From: Timema cristinae
Lineage: Eukaryota > Arthropoda > Insecta > Phasmatodea > Timematidae
Reading direction: 5' to 3'
Assembly (NCBI GenBank): GCA_039000515.1
Contig: JBCFYV010000012.1
Location: 83,988,193-84,052,192, forward strand
DNA: 64,000 bases
In this document: positions 35,541 through 48,100 of the stretch, piece after piece
How positions within the stretch are numbered: the stretch's first letter is position 1
How the letters are laid out: each line of letters opens with the position of its first letter
Notes under the pieces: generated by a model
The model's database searches: none
What the model was told of the DNA's origin: nothing
Seen by the model: only the letters and a program-made list of their open reading frames with translations
Position numbers and translations under genes: made by a program

Positions 35541-36985
35541 TGCTAAAGGTGATAAAAACCATAAAAAATAACAAAATTTTGAATTAATATCAAATAATAC
35601 AATCAATAAAATAGTTAATTTTATTACATTTTTGATGGAAATTATTTTTATTGGTTAATTTCTTTTGAAAATAGTGTTTTATATTTAATTATTGGCATAG
35701 AGGAAAAAAATATTACAAAACATAAATGTTTGGCACCTCTTCAATTCGCTATAAGTATGAAACTGTAAAATATTATCTAGGTTTAAAAGTTACTTTTCTT
35801 AAAAATGTTCTCTCAAGATTTGACACCCCTTATACTCTCCCCCCTGTCTGTCTCACAAACAACAGACATGCTGAACCCTCATAAATGGTTAACCTTGGCA
35901 AGCTACTTCTTTCCCCCTTCCATTTCCCAAAAGATATAAGAATATATCTGTCCTTCTCTAAATCTTTCAAGCTCTTTCACTTGCTGAACCCAACAAATCA
36001 CTGTTGATAAACATAACACATTAAGTCACTATATTAATAAAAAAGAGGTATCGATGATCAATCAATATAATCAGAATTGATGCGATCAGCAAAATAGCCG
36101 ATCAATTCAGCCCTAAAAATGATTAATAAAATAATTTTAATGTTACTACTTTGTAATTTTATACAATTTTATTATTCTTTTGTAAACCACAACACTTTTA
36201 TATAGACTGTATCAAATGTATTATTGTTTATGTATGAAACTAATTATTAAAGGGTGATAGCTAGTTTTAGTCCAAGCTTTTCAATACACTTAAACCAACT
36301 TAACAATTTCTGAAACTGTCAATTGTCAAGTCCTGTCTGCTAACAGCAGACTATGGCTTGTTGTATCAACTTTGTAGTATTTGTGTTGGTTTTTTTTATA
36401 TATACTGCTCAACTGTGTCATTACATCCAGGACACCAATCCGGTTTTATGCTTGACTTGTGTACAACCTTTACAGTTTGGATAACTTTTAGACTATTAGA
36501 TTCAAAGATCTATAAGGTGAGTTAAAAAAAAAAATTACAACTTATGAGGCTGAAAATCCAGTAGCTTTTGCTCAACTACTAATATTTATGTTAATTTGTA
36601 ATAAATATTAGAGCAAAAAATGTTAATTCTGGTTTATTTAAGTGAATTTAGTTTTAAGTTTTATTATCACTGAATATATGGGTGTGTACCAAAGTAGTAT
36701 AATTTACTTTAATTGGCTGTTGTTAATATACATTATTTTCAAAACAGGCTTTTATATTACTATATGAATCAAGTATTTACACTAATTTTTACAGTCTGTT
36801 TACCATGTGGCTCAGATTAGTCCATACATCAAGTTTCAATCTAAGATCAAATTTAGAAACTGAAATCTTACCTTGCCCGAATAATTTAGTAATACTTTTA
36901 TCCTCTCATCAGACGGTTTTAAGCATTCATATTAAGTGCCATGTTATACACATCTATACAAATTATTTTAGTGTTAACAGTAATT
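35541..36985. other. Intergenic, nothing recognised
   Basis: AT-rich, no open frame with coding character and no clear repeat. Confidence 0.4.
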
Positions 36986-36989
36986 AATT

Positions 36990-37250
36990 GACTTACCTGC
37001 TTCAGTGACTACCAGGTCTAAGACGTTACTCTGGTTAGACTAGACTGCGATAATAGGAGATCAGGTTTGAATCTCAGTGGGACTAGACTGCCGATAATAG
37101 GGAGGGGATTTTTCAAATTGGCTTTCCATTCTCCATTCATGCAAATGTGGGTGCATCCTCTAAATTTAACCTTCCTCATTCCTATCTCATTAGTGTAATT
37201 AGTAAATATGTTTATAGGTTGAGCAGGTAGCAAGACACAGTGTTGAAAAA
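36990..37250 (+). repeat. SINE, main family, with partial internal duplication
   Basis: Head CCTGCTTCAGTGACTACCAG; the segment GACTAGACTGC(C)GATAATAG occurs twice; tail GCAGGTAGCAAGACACAGTG. Confidence 0.65.
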
Positions 37251-37288
37251 AAAAATTAGCTAGCTTTGAATTTCAATCAACTTTTTTT

Positions 37289-37515
37289 ACCTGCATCATT
37301 GGGTACATGGTCTAAGGTCTCACAATAGACTAGATGGTCGGTGATAAGGTGGCCTGGATTTGAATATCAGCCAGGTGTACTGAATCTGTTTCATATTTTT
37401 TAAACATTCTTCCTCTCCATAAAATGCATGTACATTTAATTTAATTGCTACCTTCTCCATTAGCGTAAAATGTGGGCAATTCAAATGGGTAGTAAAACTC
37501 ATCCCACCACAATAA
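37289..37515 (+). repeat. SINE, main family
   Basis: Head CCTGCATCATTGGGTACATG, GGATTTGAATATCAGCCAGG as box B region, tail AAATGGGTAGTAAAACTC. Lies head to tail with the preceding copy. Confidence 0.6.
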
Positions 37516-37879
37516 AAATAATTTTATAATGTTTGATTAAAATATTAGCATCAAAGAGAACTTTAATATAAAACAAAGAATAGTGTTCATTCTGGAGCTG
37601 ATGTGTCATAATAGGAATGCTAAACATCCCTTGACTTAAATTTTGTGTTTTACTCATTTAAAATCCTATAACATAGTATTGAAAATAGTGTCAAACAAAC
37701 AGCCATCCTGAGTATTAAGATGTTTTTTTCAAACACTTCTTGACTTGGGCAAAAATTTAGCGGTGCCCTGAATATAGATGAGGGTAGCATGTTTGCCAGA
37801 TATTGTTTTTGTTAAAATCACAACCACAAGCCAAATCTTAGTACACTGAGAGTATGTTTGTAATGTTTGTGACCTTTTA

Positions 37880-38085
37880 TTTGTACACCTTCGTCTTACT
37901 ACCTTTCAGAGCTTTGAGCATAGTGACAATAATGGGGTAGAGTTTAGAGGAAATGTACATGCATTTGTGTGGAAAAACCACCCTTAGCAAACCGGGTCAT
38001 GACTTGAACTCTAATCTCCCTGCCTTTGGATCCAAGGTCAGAAGAGATTGATATCTTAGCCTGCAAGTCCATCGATAATGATGTA
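37880..38085 (-). repeat. SINE, main family, reversed
   Basis: CTTCGTCTTACTACC tail at the left, GACTTGAACTCTAATCTCCC as box B region at the right. Confidence 0.55.
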
Positions 38086-38089
38086 TTTG

Positions 38090-40270
38090 TATTTGAAACG
38101 ATGTTTTTATAATCTAAATAAAATCAGTAATTGTGGCAATATCAAACTAATATAGAGCCTATGTTTTAATTACATTCACATGACTATTTCAAATGTTACT
38201 TCACAATTGGAGGGGACATAGCTTGTTTGTAATATGTGCCTTTTACACTGTATTCTGGAATAGAAAAATGCGTATAAGGTCACCATTACCACAATTTGTA
38301 TAAAATAAATGCAGTTATAATAGTATTTTGGTAGGAAGAAATTTGTAAAAAAAACTTTTTTTTTTTTGCTGTCAACATTGATACCATTTTAGTATATTTC
38401 TTTAATGAAAAGCTCTTTTCGCTTTATGAGGTGTTTTGTTATATTTGGAAAAAAGTAAGGAAAGGTGGATAGAAACATATAAAAAGGAACAAGCACAGGT
38501 CAGAAGATTGAGCAGGAATGATTGATTTTCTCCAAGAACCAACCAATATCTCTTTGTCCAGTGGCAGCATTGTAAACTGTGAACTGTGTTCTTTTCATTA
38601 TAAAAGCCATATTGTGTTTGTTCACCTTTCCTGTACCTTATTCCAAATGTAACATTTTAGTATATTGTAATATTATTAATATGATTTTATCTATTAAAAG
38701 AGCCAGCTACAGATCATATGAATACGGTGTGTGAAAGTAGACCTGATCATATTTTTAACTGTCAAATAAAGCACTTCCTATAAAAATTGTATTTGACCAT
38801 CAATAACATTATATTACTGCAACATGATGATTACAAATTTAAAAAATAAATAAACCAAGCTTTGAAAGACATGTTCCTAAGAGCCCATATCATGAACAAC
38901 TAACCAGTATATAAGATACAAGACTAAGCTCACACCAGAAAATGTATCGAATTGCAGTTGTATGAATTATATATTTGACAACAGTGAAATTCAGATAGGC
39001 TTGATAAATTTTACATTAATAAGTAATAATATTTCAATTTTGTTGTATTTAAAAAAAACTGTTTCACTGGTCTCAATTCCATGGTTTTCTCAAGTAAGAA
39101 TATAGAAAACCCCACCACGATGCAACTAAGGTTCAAGCTATAAAACCTACCTAAGCTAGGTGTTAACTAACCATAGGGGTGAGATAAGCTCTTAAAATTG
39201 TTGTTTCTGTTTGCCTTAAAATTTGCTTCTGTTAAGAAATAAAAACTAAATCAAACAGAATTGGATTCTATAAAGTTTCAAGTCATTTAAATTGGTAAAA
39301 CCGGGTTTGCAAATGCTAGTGAGAACTTTGATATAACTATATTGCTATAAAGAATTTTAATTAAAAATTATAGGACAAAGTCTGCAAAATTAACAGAAAA
39401 ACTGCAGCTTTACAAAGTATCACAACCAAACATATGCTATTTAATATAATATATAAATTTTCTGTTAAGTTTACAGATCTTGTCCTACTTTGATATCTAT
39501 TAGTACGGATAGAACCCTCAAATCCTTGAGGATATTTGGGATTCCAAGATTCAAGAAAATAAAGGATTCGAATTTAAAAAATAAATAAAAACCGCTTAAA
39601 TTTTTAATTTTGAGTTGGAACTTGTTTTAAAGCTTAGCCCAACATATTTTTTTGTACAAATTTAACAACCATAGCTCATATAATTAATTTACCACTTAAC
39701 TGAATGTGTTATAAAAAATGTCAACATTTAGTTTCTTTTTAATTTTCTTTTGTAACATAAGAATGAATGTAGTGAATTATATAACCTATATTAGCATGTT
39801 TTTCTAAGATCAGATTCAAATTTGAGATTTGGTATTTGTAGGTAAAATAAAGATATGAATTCGTAAAATATAAAATTTCTATTTATTGGATACAGACCCT
39901 TGGCTAGCGCCTTTGTCTTTTAATCAGAATTAAATTTGCTGTACCAGATTTCATTATATTTGTGATAATTATAGGAATAACACACTCCTTACATAAAACT
40001 TCACCAGTCTAGAATAAATGTGTGCCATTTTTAAAAAAAAAGCCTGATTTGTTTGTTATATCTTCTCCCTATGTTCTTTCTCGAAACACAAGATGCGGTG
40101 AAAACACAACATCACGCTTATAGTGTGCTTGACCAACATCTCCAACTGGAGCTTCTCAGTTTACCAATCGCTCTCCAAGCGAATGTTAGTGGAATTGATT
40201 AAAATTAACCTTCAACCTATTCCACCAAATTGTATTAGCTAAGTCACCAATAGCCAGTCCAGGAAATAGA
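38090..40270. other. Intergenic, no gene supported
   Basis: AT-rich. 39500-39900 resembles the dispersed repeat at 18785; nothing else recognised. Confidence 0.4.
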
Positions 40271-40276
40271 CCAAAT

Positions 40277-40568
40277 TAATATTATTATTATTAGCACCGT
40301 GTCTTACTACCCGTTCGGGTTATACACACGCTAATGTGTAATGGAAGGGTGATTGTGAGATGAAATGGAGGACCTACAGTTTAACGTGGAATCCGAACCA
40401 CGGTGGAGGCCTGGCATTCCTCACATTCACAAGTTGTGATTAATACACATCTTGTCAGAGGTGAAGGAAGGGTTTGGTAATCAGATAAATCTGTGCCGGG
40501 ACCGAGGATTGAACCCCGGCCGCCAGCATAGAAGTCCGACACCTTACCCCTAGACCACCAGGTCTCCC
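40277..40568 (-). repeat. SINE with tRNA-Glu-like head
   Basis: ATTATTATTATTAGCACCG tail at the left, ATTGAACCCCGGCCGCCAGC (box B) and CCCTAGACCACCAGG (head) at the right. About 290 bp, close to the copies at 28305 and 41019. Confidence 0.85.
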
Positions 40569-40602
40569 ACCAAATTAATAGAAATAAAATATAGTTTCTT
40601 GG

Positions 40603-40775
40603 GGGGAGGGTTGGCCTGTATTAGTAGCCGTGTGGTCTAAGGCGTCACACTTGGACTGGACTGGATCGTGGATGACAGGAAGTTTGGGGTTTGAATCTCA
40701 GCTAGCTGAATTAGAGGGGGCTTTTCATATGTGATTTGTCACTGTACTTAACCCTACCCCTTCATAAAACTACAG
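40603..40775 (+). repeat. SINE, main family, 3' truncated
   Basis: GTCTAAGGCGTCACACTTGG head and GGGGTTTGAATCTCAGC box B; the body breaks off. Confidence 0.55.
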
Positions 40776-41018
40776 GTGTTCAAACTGTTAGCATCTTACC
40801 AAACTAAAGCTCAACATGCAAGCTCTCCCAATATGTATCTGTGCATTAGTTACATAATAATTGGTAAAAATAGTTTGTCAGTGATAGCAAATAATGAACT
40901 TGAATGTTGAAAGAACTAGATTTATCTGTCTGTGGTGACCTTTGACTTGAGCAGTCAGATTGTTTATAGTGTTGATACACCAAAAGAACAACAAACAATC
41001 TTGAATGGTGTTCGCAAA

Positions 41019-41305
41019 AATTATTATTATTATTATTATTAGCACCGCGTCTTACTACCCGTTCGGGTTATACGCACTTACGCTAATGTGTAATGGTAGG
41101 TGATTGTGAGATGAAATGAAGGACCTACAGTTTAACGTGGAATCCAAACCACGGTGATGGCCTGGCATTCCACACATTCACAAGATGTCTTGTCAGAGGT
41201 GTAGGAAGGGTTTGTAAATCAGATAAATCTGTGCCGGGACCGAGGATTGAACCCCGGCCGCCAGCACAGAAGTCTGACACCTTACCCCTAGACCACCAGG
41301 TCACC
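41019..41305 (-). repeat. SINE with tRNA-Glu-like head, with target duplication
   Basis: Flanked by TGTTCGCAAAAA and TGTTGGCAAAAA (11 of 12). Tail AGCACCGCGTCTTACTACCC at the left; head CCCTAGACCACCAGGTCACC at the right. Confidence 0.88.
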
Positions 41306-41379
41306 CTGTTGTTGGCAAAAAACAATAATTACATATATTACAGCTCTACCCGTATCAGAGAGCACACTAACTAAATGCC

Positions 41380-41577
41380 AGGCTCATCTAATCTGGCTTG
41401 CCAGGTATGAAGAGGCCAGGGGTTGAATATCAACTGGGTGCACTTAGAGTGGTCTTTCACTTTTCCTCCATGCAAATGTAGATTAATTTCCTATTAACTA
41501 TACCTCCCTGCCCTATCTCATTAGTGCAATTAAATGCATAGTGCCTGAATGGGTAGTAAGATACACTGAAAAAGAAA
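41380..41577 (+). repeat. SINE, main family, degenerate
   Basis: GGGGTTGAATATCAACTGGG then TTTTCCTCCATGCAAATG and the tail GAATGGGTAGTAAGATACAC. Confidence 0.5.
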
Positions 41578-42370
41578 TACTTTGATGTATTTATATGTTA
41601 AGTTGCAGGGGTTGATTTTAATAGATGGTTTCAATATTGATAGATGTTATGTGAATAAAGTGATATTTCATCATTGTTACTTATACTGAGCCGTATTTAT
41701 TTTTTATATTTTCTAAAAGGTACTTTTCATGATATTTTGACTTATCGAGTGCAGCCCAAATTGAATGAAACTATTTTTTTCAACGTTTCAACTTTACTCA
41801 AACCCACTTTCAAAAACCTGTTTCTTGATTTCAGGCTTTTATTTTTATGTAGTTTTTTTTATCAGTTGAAAATTCTCTTTAATCTTAAATTAAACTTAGA
41901 CCCTGTAAACCCAGTTGATATAGACTCGAACAAAATAAGTGGGTCTTAAGGGAGAAGAACTGTGTGTGTACAAAAAAAATTTAAGTTGGAGCAAATCCTT
42001 TCTTATTATTAAGATCTGGCAAGATTTGGACACCTATGATCTGAATAAAATTTGCCACAACAAGATCACCATAAATAAACGATACTTTAAAGTAGTAAAG
42101 TGTCATTGAAATGGGATGAGAGCCATTTTTTCTAAGCTTATAACTAACTTTGACATCATTTCTTTATATTTCAATAGTTTACTATACCAGTTTCAAGTTT
42201 GTATTTTTATGAATTGGTAGGCCTGCACTGCTAGCTTTGGTAAGTGTAATTACACACTTTATAATATGTTTATAGCACCAGACATGCTTGTAGTAATTAA
42301 TTTTAATCCCAAACAACACTGGTGCTAAAATGTTTTGTTGAAGGAACAGTAGTGTCACACAACCTTTTTA

Positions 42371-44101
42371 GGGGTCATCCATAAAACACACAACACTTTG
42401 AGGAGGGAGGTGAGCTATAATGTCTACATGCTGTTACATGGGTAGGGGGAGGGGGGAGAAGGTGGGGTACATCAAAGTGTTATGTAACACATCTTATATG
42501 TACTCAAATTCTAATTCCAAAAATACTATTGTTCATGTTTTCACCTTTGATAAACATACTTATAGATAGCTTCCAAGTTTAACACTTTTTGTTTATCAAT
42601 ATTTTAAATGTGCTTCTATGTGGCATTATCTGCATGAGACTACGAACGCCATGCACATTCGAAAACAAATATTTTCATGTGCATGACAATGACATGTTTA
42701 GACTCACGGCACTTGTCCAATCTACTGACCCCCTCACGTGCTTTTAGTTGGATAACAGCTGCCAGTTAATTTATAAGTATAGTTGAGTTTAAGTATAATT
42801 CAGATTCCTACTGCACATTCTTTTACACAGGCCATGAATAATTGCTTGTGTCGTATAAAAACAAAAATAATTTCTTCAAAAAGAGGAGACATGTTCATTG
42901 TTTTTGTAGAAAAAACGATAGCCAGTAAAAAAAGTATGTTGTAGTGAAATGGAAAGAAGCAAAAGTACAGAATTTATCTCAAGGCAAGTTTGAGGGGTCC
43001 ATCAATAGCGTTATTTCTTCGTACCAGCAGCATGTTATGGAAAGTAAAGCTTAAAATATCATTCATTATTTTCGAAAGGTAGGTGTATTTAACCCTATAC
43101 CTTTTCCCCTTCTGATAAATCTAGTGTGTATGTATATAAATCCAACTATTATAGATACGCCATGGTGGCTGCATTGTCTGAATTGTCATTATCTCGTAGA
43201 CTAGACGGCCGATGTTGGGGATGTGGGGTTTGAATACCAGTCAGGTCTACTGACTGTTGCTTTTCCTAAATGGTTTCCTGCTCTCCTCCATTCAATTGCT
43301 GGTAGATTTTCTTTAAAATTCCACATTTTTAGCATACATTTTGTAGGGTGGCATAGTCAAATTGTAGTTATTCTAATTATTTTTTATTATATTTATCTAA
43401 TTTAGTAGAAATGAGGAAGGTAGAATTGTAGAGGTAATCTACCCTCATTAACATGGAGAGAGAGTTTAAAGCCATTTAGAAAAAGCCACTCTAAGTATAC
43501 CCGACATATTTAAACCCCGATATCTGCTTCATTGGCCATCTAATTTTTTTCGAGAGTGAAGCCAAGATCCAGGATCGATGTTGGAACGAAACATGAGTCT
43601 AGGTATTGATAAGTTAATTAAAGTAAAATTGTAAATTAATCCAATAATACTTTAGAAAAGTTGTATACCTAGAATTGTTTAAATAGCTCCCTATATGATG
43701 ACATAACAATTGCACACTATTAAAAAAGATGTCTTCCCCCAGCGTCAAGCATTGTATGTGGGCACTTTACATCATCATGTAGCGCTACTATAAAAAAAGG
43801 GCCATCCTACTCAGCATATAGTAGTGCCATCTGGCTCTTACTCAGATCTCAAACCTGACATCCATAACATAAATATAGCAGAGGTTTTTTCTCATGAACC
43901 TGAGGAATTTGAGCTCGATGTCTTTATGTCTGTACTTGTCTGTCATATCTGTATGTGTAGGTATACATAAATAATAATTCTCTCTGAAATCATTTATATT
44001 CAATATTAAAATGGATTTTAAGAAGTATTAAATCTGAATCCCTCCTTCAGTATCACCAAAAGAGGTAAGAAAAAAGCGTTAAGTGGTTTATGGACAACCC
44101 C
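42371..44101. mobile_element. Nonautonomous TIR element with TTA target duplication (PIF/Harbinger-like)
   Basis: GGGGTCATCCATAAAACAC at the left and, inverted, GGGGTTGTCCATAAACCAC at the right. TTA flanks both ends, as is usual for PIF/Harbinger elements. 1.73 kb with degenerate SINE pieces inside (43155-43300 forward, 43395-43540 reversed). No transposase frame. Confidence 0.55.
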
Positions 44102-44282
44102 TTAGGAAGGGAGACTCCTTAATATCGACTAAACCAAAAAAGTTTTAAGTTAGGCATATGTTGAAAATATTTCAATAATTTAAATTACTCTCAGCAATAA
44201 GATAACCTTGAAAAATAATGGTTAGGCTTGTTTACTGGAGTTTAATTCCTACCATTAAAAAATGGAGTTAAATTGTAATCCT

Positions 44283-44545
44283 TTTTTTTTATCACTGCAT
44301 CTTACTAACTGTTCAGGTTGTAAACATGTATGATAATTAACTCTTATAGGTGTAGGGATGAGGAAGGAAGCGTTTTAGAGGTGATCCACCTGCATTTACT
44401 TGAAAGGAAGGGGCAGAGAAGCAGAATCATTTAAGAAAAACCACCCTTTGTAGATCCGATTGGGATTCGAACCTTGATCTCCTTGTCATCAGCAGGCCAG
44501 TATAACAAGAGAGTGATACCTTTGACCATTTGGCCACTGAGGCTG
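44283..44545 (-). repeat. SINE, main family, reversed
   Basis: CACTGCATCTTACTAACTG tail at the left, GATTCGAACCTTGATCTCC box B and CATTTGGCCACTGAGGC head at the right. Confidence 0.65.
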
Positions 44546-44648
44546 GATAAATTTCAATAGAGGGCTTATTTAACTCATAAAAGGCCGATTGATTGTCAAA
44601 CTACGGAATCATAACGTGGTTTTGTTACAAGAATAATGTGTTTGTGAT

Positions 44649-44664
44649 ATATATATATATATAA
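44649..44664. repeat. (AT)n microsatellite
   Basis: About eight AT repeats. Confidence 0.9.
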
Positions 44665-45077
44665 GACAATTATTTATTAAAAGCCCTCTAAAGTCCTACA
44701 AACCAATACAAAGGAATATTTAGTGTGTAGTACTAATGTTCGGTTTTTGTCTGGATATAGGTATCAGCTCAAAAGTTACATTGGTGACATGCACAGAGAG
44801 ATAGGCATGGCTAGCCCATGAAACCAAAAGTGAACATCTTGTCATAAAGAACTGATTTACTTGTGTCAACAGTAATTGTGAGTACTTTTTATCGCTTTGT
44901 ATGTGTCCCTGATAAGTCCCAGAATGGTTTAAGGTCTCGTGGGGTGAGGTCAGTATGCTCAAACACTGGATGTGGTAGTAGAATATTCCATTAGTTGTGT
45001 TTGCGTTAGGCAATCTTGTTGCATTAGTGTCATCATCTTGAGGTCAAACAAATATGATAGCAAGCTAATAGATAAGC

Positions 45078-45125
45078 TATAAAATAGACGCCTAGAAGCG
45101 TTTCAAACAAATTAAGTTCTTCAGA
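45078..45125 (+). promoter_or_regulatory. Core promoter of PhyH copy A (TATA box, possible initiator)
   Basis: TATAAAA at 45078-45084. Initiation would fall near 45105-45125; TTCAGATC at 45120-45127 resembles an initiator, though its spacing is slightly long. This leaves a 5' UTR of some 30-50 nt before the ATG at 45155. Confidence 0.5.
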
Positions 45126-45154
45126 TCTACCCGAGAAGCTCACAAGCCAACAAA

Positions 45155-45162
45155 ATGCCAAA
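45155..45162 (+). CDS. PhyH copy A exon 1 (8-nt coding part, ATG)
   Basis: ATGCCAAA/GTAAGC. Leaves in phase 2, exactly what exon 2 needs, giving M-P-K before FLSKKQVEF. Good initiation context (A at -3) and a TATA box about 75 bp upstream. Supported by phase and context, not by homology. Confidence 0.55.
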
Positions 45163-48100
45163 GTAAGCTATTTTGGATTATTCAACATTTTTTTTACTTT
45201 AGGGTTGAACATTGCTCGACTGATTTTCTTTAACTGTATCTTAAGATATTTTAATTAAAAATGACCCACTTAGGTTGCTGCATGGTCTAAGGTGCTATTT
45301 TTGCAATAGAATAAACTACCGATGATGAGAGGATCATGGTTCAATTCTGCACAGGTGTATTGAGGTATCCCCCCCCCCCCCCAATGGTTTCCCACTCTCT
45401 CTTTTTCCAGGTAAATGCAGGTACATTTATAAATCCAACCTTCCTAAACCCTAACTCATTAGCATAATTATTACATAAGCATACAACCCAAATGGGTAGT
45501 AAGATGTGATGCTAAAAAAAAATACAAATGATTAATTAAAAGAAACAAATATTTATATTTTAAGGGGGGAAATTAACTTTGATTACATATACAGAGCCAT
45601 CTCCTCAAACATCTTTCAACTAAACTAAATAAAGCTGGAAAAATTACACCTAGACACAAGATTTTAGGTTCAATTCCTGTGTTCAGGTGTAATTTTTCAA
45701 CTATATTTATCATAATTTAATTCATATTATTTATTGCTGCAGACTATATGATGGCTGTCCAAAGAATCAGTTCAGATTAAAGAATCAAAATCGATTAAAT
45801 TGAAAAATGACTTCTGGACATGGGAATCAAACCTAGGATATTTTAAACCAATGTTCTTACCAATGAGCCATCGGGTTCATCTTATAGCCAGCGCCATTTT
45901 CACCAGTTGCATCGAGTATAATTGAGTTAGCCAAAGCCAGAGATATCAGGTTCTATTCTTGTGCTCAGGTTATTTTTTTTAAATTCTCGTACTATCCAAT
46001 TTTAATTACATTAAAGGGGTTATTAAGGTAGAGTTTAGAGGAAGTGTACCTACATTTGCATGGGAAGCAAAAGTGGGAGAACCAACCTCGAAAGACCTGG
46101 CTAGAATTCAAACCCAGACCTTGTCAGCAGCAAACCAAACTAGATTAATTTGACCTTTAGTTCCCATCGATGTGGGTCAAATCCAAGTTAAAAAAATTAT
46201 ATAAACATGGGAATTGACCCTGAGACTTTTGACTCAATGTGATTATTTGAGTTTGATGCCATGTGTCCAGACTTTGTGCAGCACATGATCTGAGCCAAAT
46301 TTTAATTTCAGTAAATTGTGGAGATAGAAACAAAGTTGTTACATGCAGAGCTAGTTGTGTGTTGGTGCCTTAGATTGATTTGGTTTGTCAGTTTCACCCT
46401 CTGTTTATAAAGTAAACATCAGTTACAACCAACTAAGTCGGTTAGGACATTTAAATGGCTTGAAGAATATGAATGCAGCAGTAAAAGTTGTATCCTCTTG
46501 TTTAGATTTCTATCCAAAAAGCAGGTGGAGTTCTACAAAGAAAACGGATTTGTCAAATTCGGTGACGTGTTCACCAATGAGGAGTTCGACAGATTCGACA
46601 AGGAGTACACCTACTTGTTCGAGAACAAGCTCAACACAGTTGGGAATGAACTCGAGTCCAAATGGTTAGGAACAGAGATGGACAAGCTGGCCAATAACAA
46701 ACCAACCACAGTGAGTCAAATCTTGTGTCTAGTGTAATTTTCCAGCTTTATTGTTAGTAAGATGTTCAGAGATGCTCTGTAAGTATCAAGTTATTTCCCC
46801 CTTAAAAAATATTTGTTCTTTAATTAATCATTGTGTATTGTCAATGTCACTATGTGTGATTATACCACCTAGCAGGAGGCGGGCTTTTAATAAATACCTC
46901 AATATTCATATTCAGTGAGGATGGAAAAATTTGGTATATCACAAATTGTACATAGGCACTTTCTTATATTTTAGTTTGGAAAACAAATTAAAAATTTGAT
47001 CTTTTGTAAACTATCCTTAGATGAATTTCTCTCTTAAAAGCAAGTATAAAGTTATTTATGATTTAAAAGACTCTCAAGATACCTATTTTGAACAAAATCA
47101 TTAGCCTATTACAAACATTTCCAAAAATGAATAATCATTAAACTACCCTTAATTTTAGAGCTATAATTAAACATTTTATTTTTCCTTGAGCTATGACTAT
47201 ATGCATTTCGGGTACCTACATTAAAGAGAGTCATGCATCATCATAATCATTATCATGATTTTAATACTTTATTTTTATAATAAAATAAAACCACTCCCAG
47301 TTCACCTTGTCAGGATCCGATCCTTGGTCTGCTGGTTCATAACCAGCCTCGTTGACACTAAGCCAACTCTTGTTCCAGGTGAAGTCAATTCACAACCTGC
47401 AGTTCCACTCAGGAGTGTTCAACGATGTCATCAATAATAAGAACCTATTAGATGCACTTGAAGACGTCATGGATACACCCAACATACTCCTACACCACAC
47501 AAAGGCTCATCTTAAGCCCCCAGAAAAGGGGGCCCCCTATCTGATGCATCAGGTAAACACCCAACTCTATAATACACAGATTATTTGTATTTCTGCCAGC
47601 ACTGAGGTCCCCAGGGGGTATCTGTTGGAATACAGACTGATTGGAGGTCTTCAGGAGATAACTGTTGGAATACAGGTTGACTGGGGGTCTTCAAGATATA
47701 GCTGTTATAAAACTAGTTTACTGGGGGGTCTTCAGGGGATAACCATGGAATACTGGTTAACTGGGGGTGTTAAGGGGTTGATGTGGGAAAACTGACTGAT
47801 TAGGGGTCTTCAGGGGGTAGCTGTTGGAATACTGGCTGACTTGGCATCTTTGGGAGATATCTGTTGGCATACTGGTTGACTGATTGGGGGTCTTCAGTGA
47901 ATAATTGTTGGAATACTGAATCACTGGGAGTCTCCAAGGGATAACTGTTAGAATATTGGCTGACTAGGGGTCTTCAAGAGATTACTTTTGGATTACCAAT
48001 AACTGGCTGACTGGGATGGGGTCTTCAAGAGATTACTATTAGAATACTGATGGGTGGAGACTTCAAGTGAAGTTTTACCAGGTTGGATATAAGTGGTTAG

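Noticed and set aside
44720..45013. 97-residue minus-strand frame just upstream of PhyH copy A
   Set aside because: No domain recognised and no splice context; ordinary AT-rich sequence allows a frame of this length. A divergent gene cannot be fully excluded.
46385..46505. Alternative start of PhyH copy A by read-through upstream of 46506
   Set aside because: The sequence is intronic in character, and copy B has an acceptor at the matching codon position.
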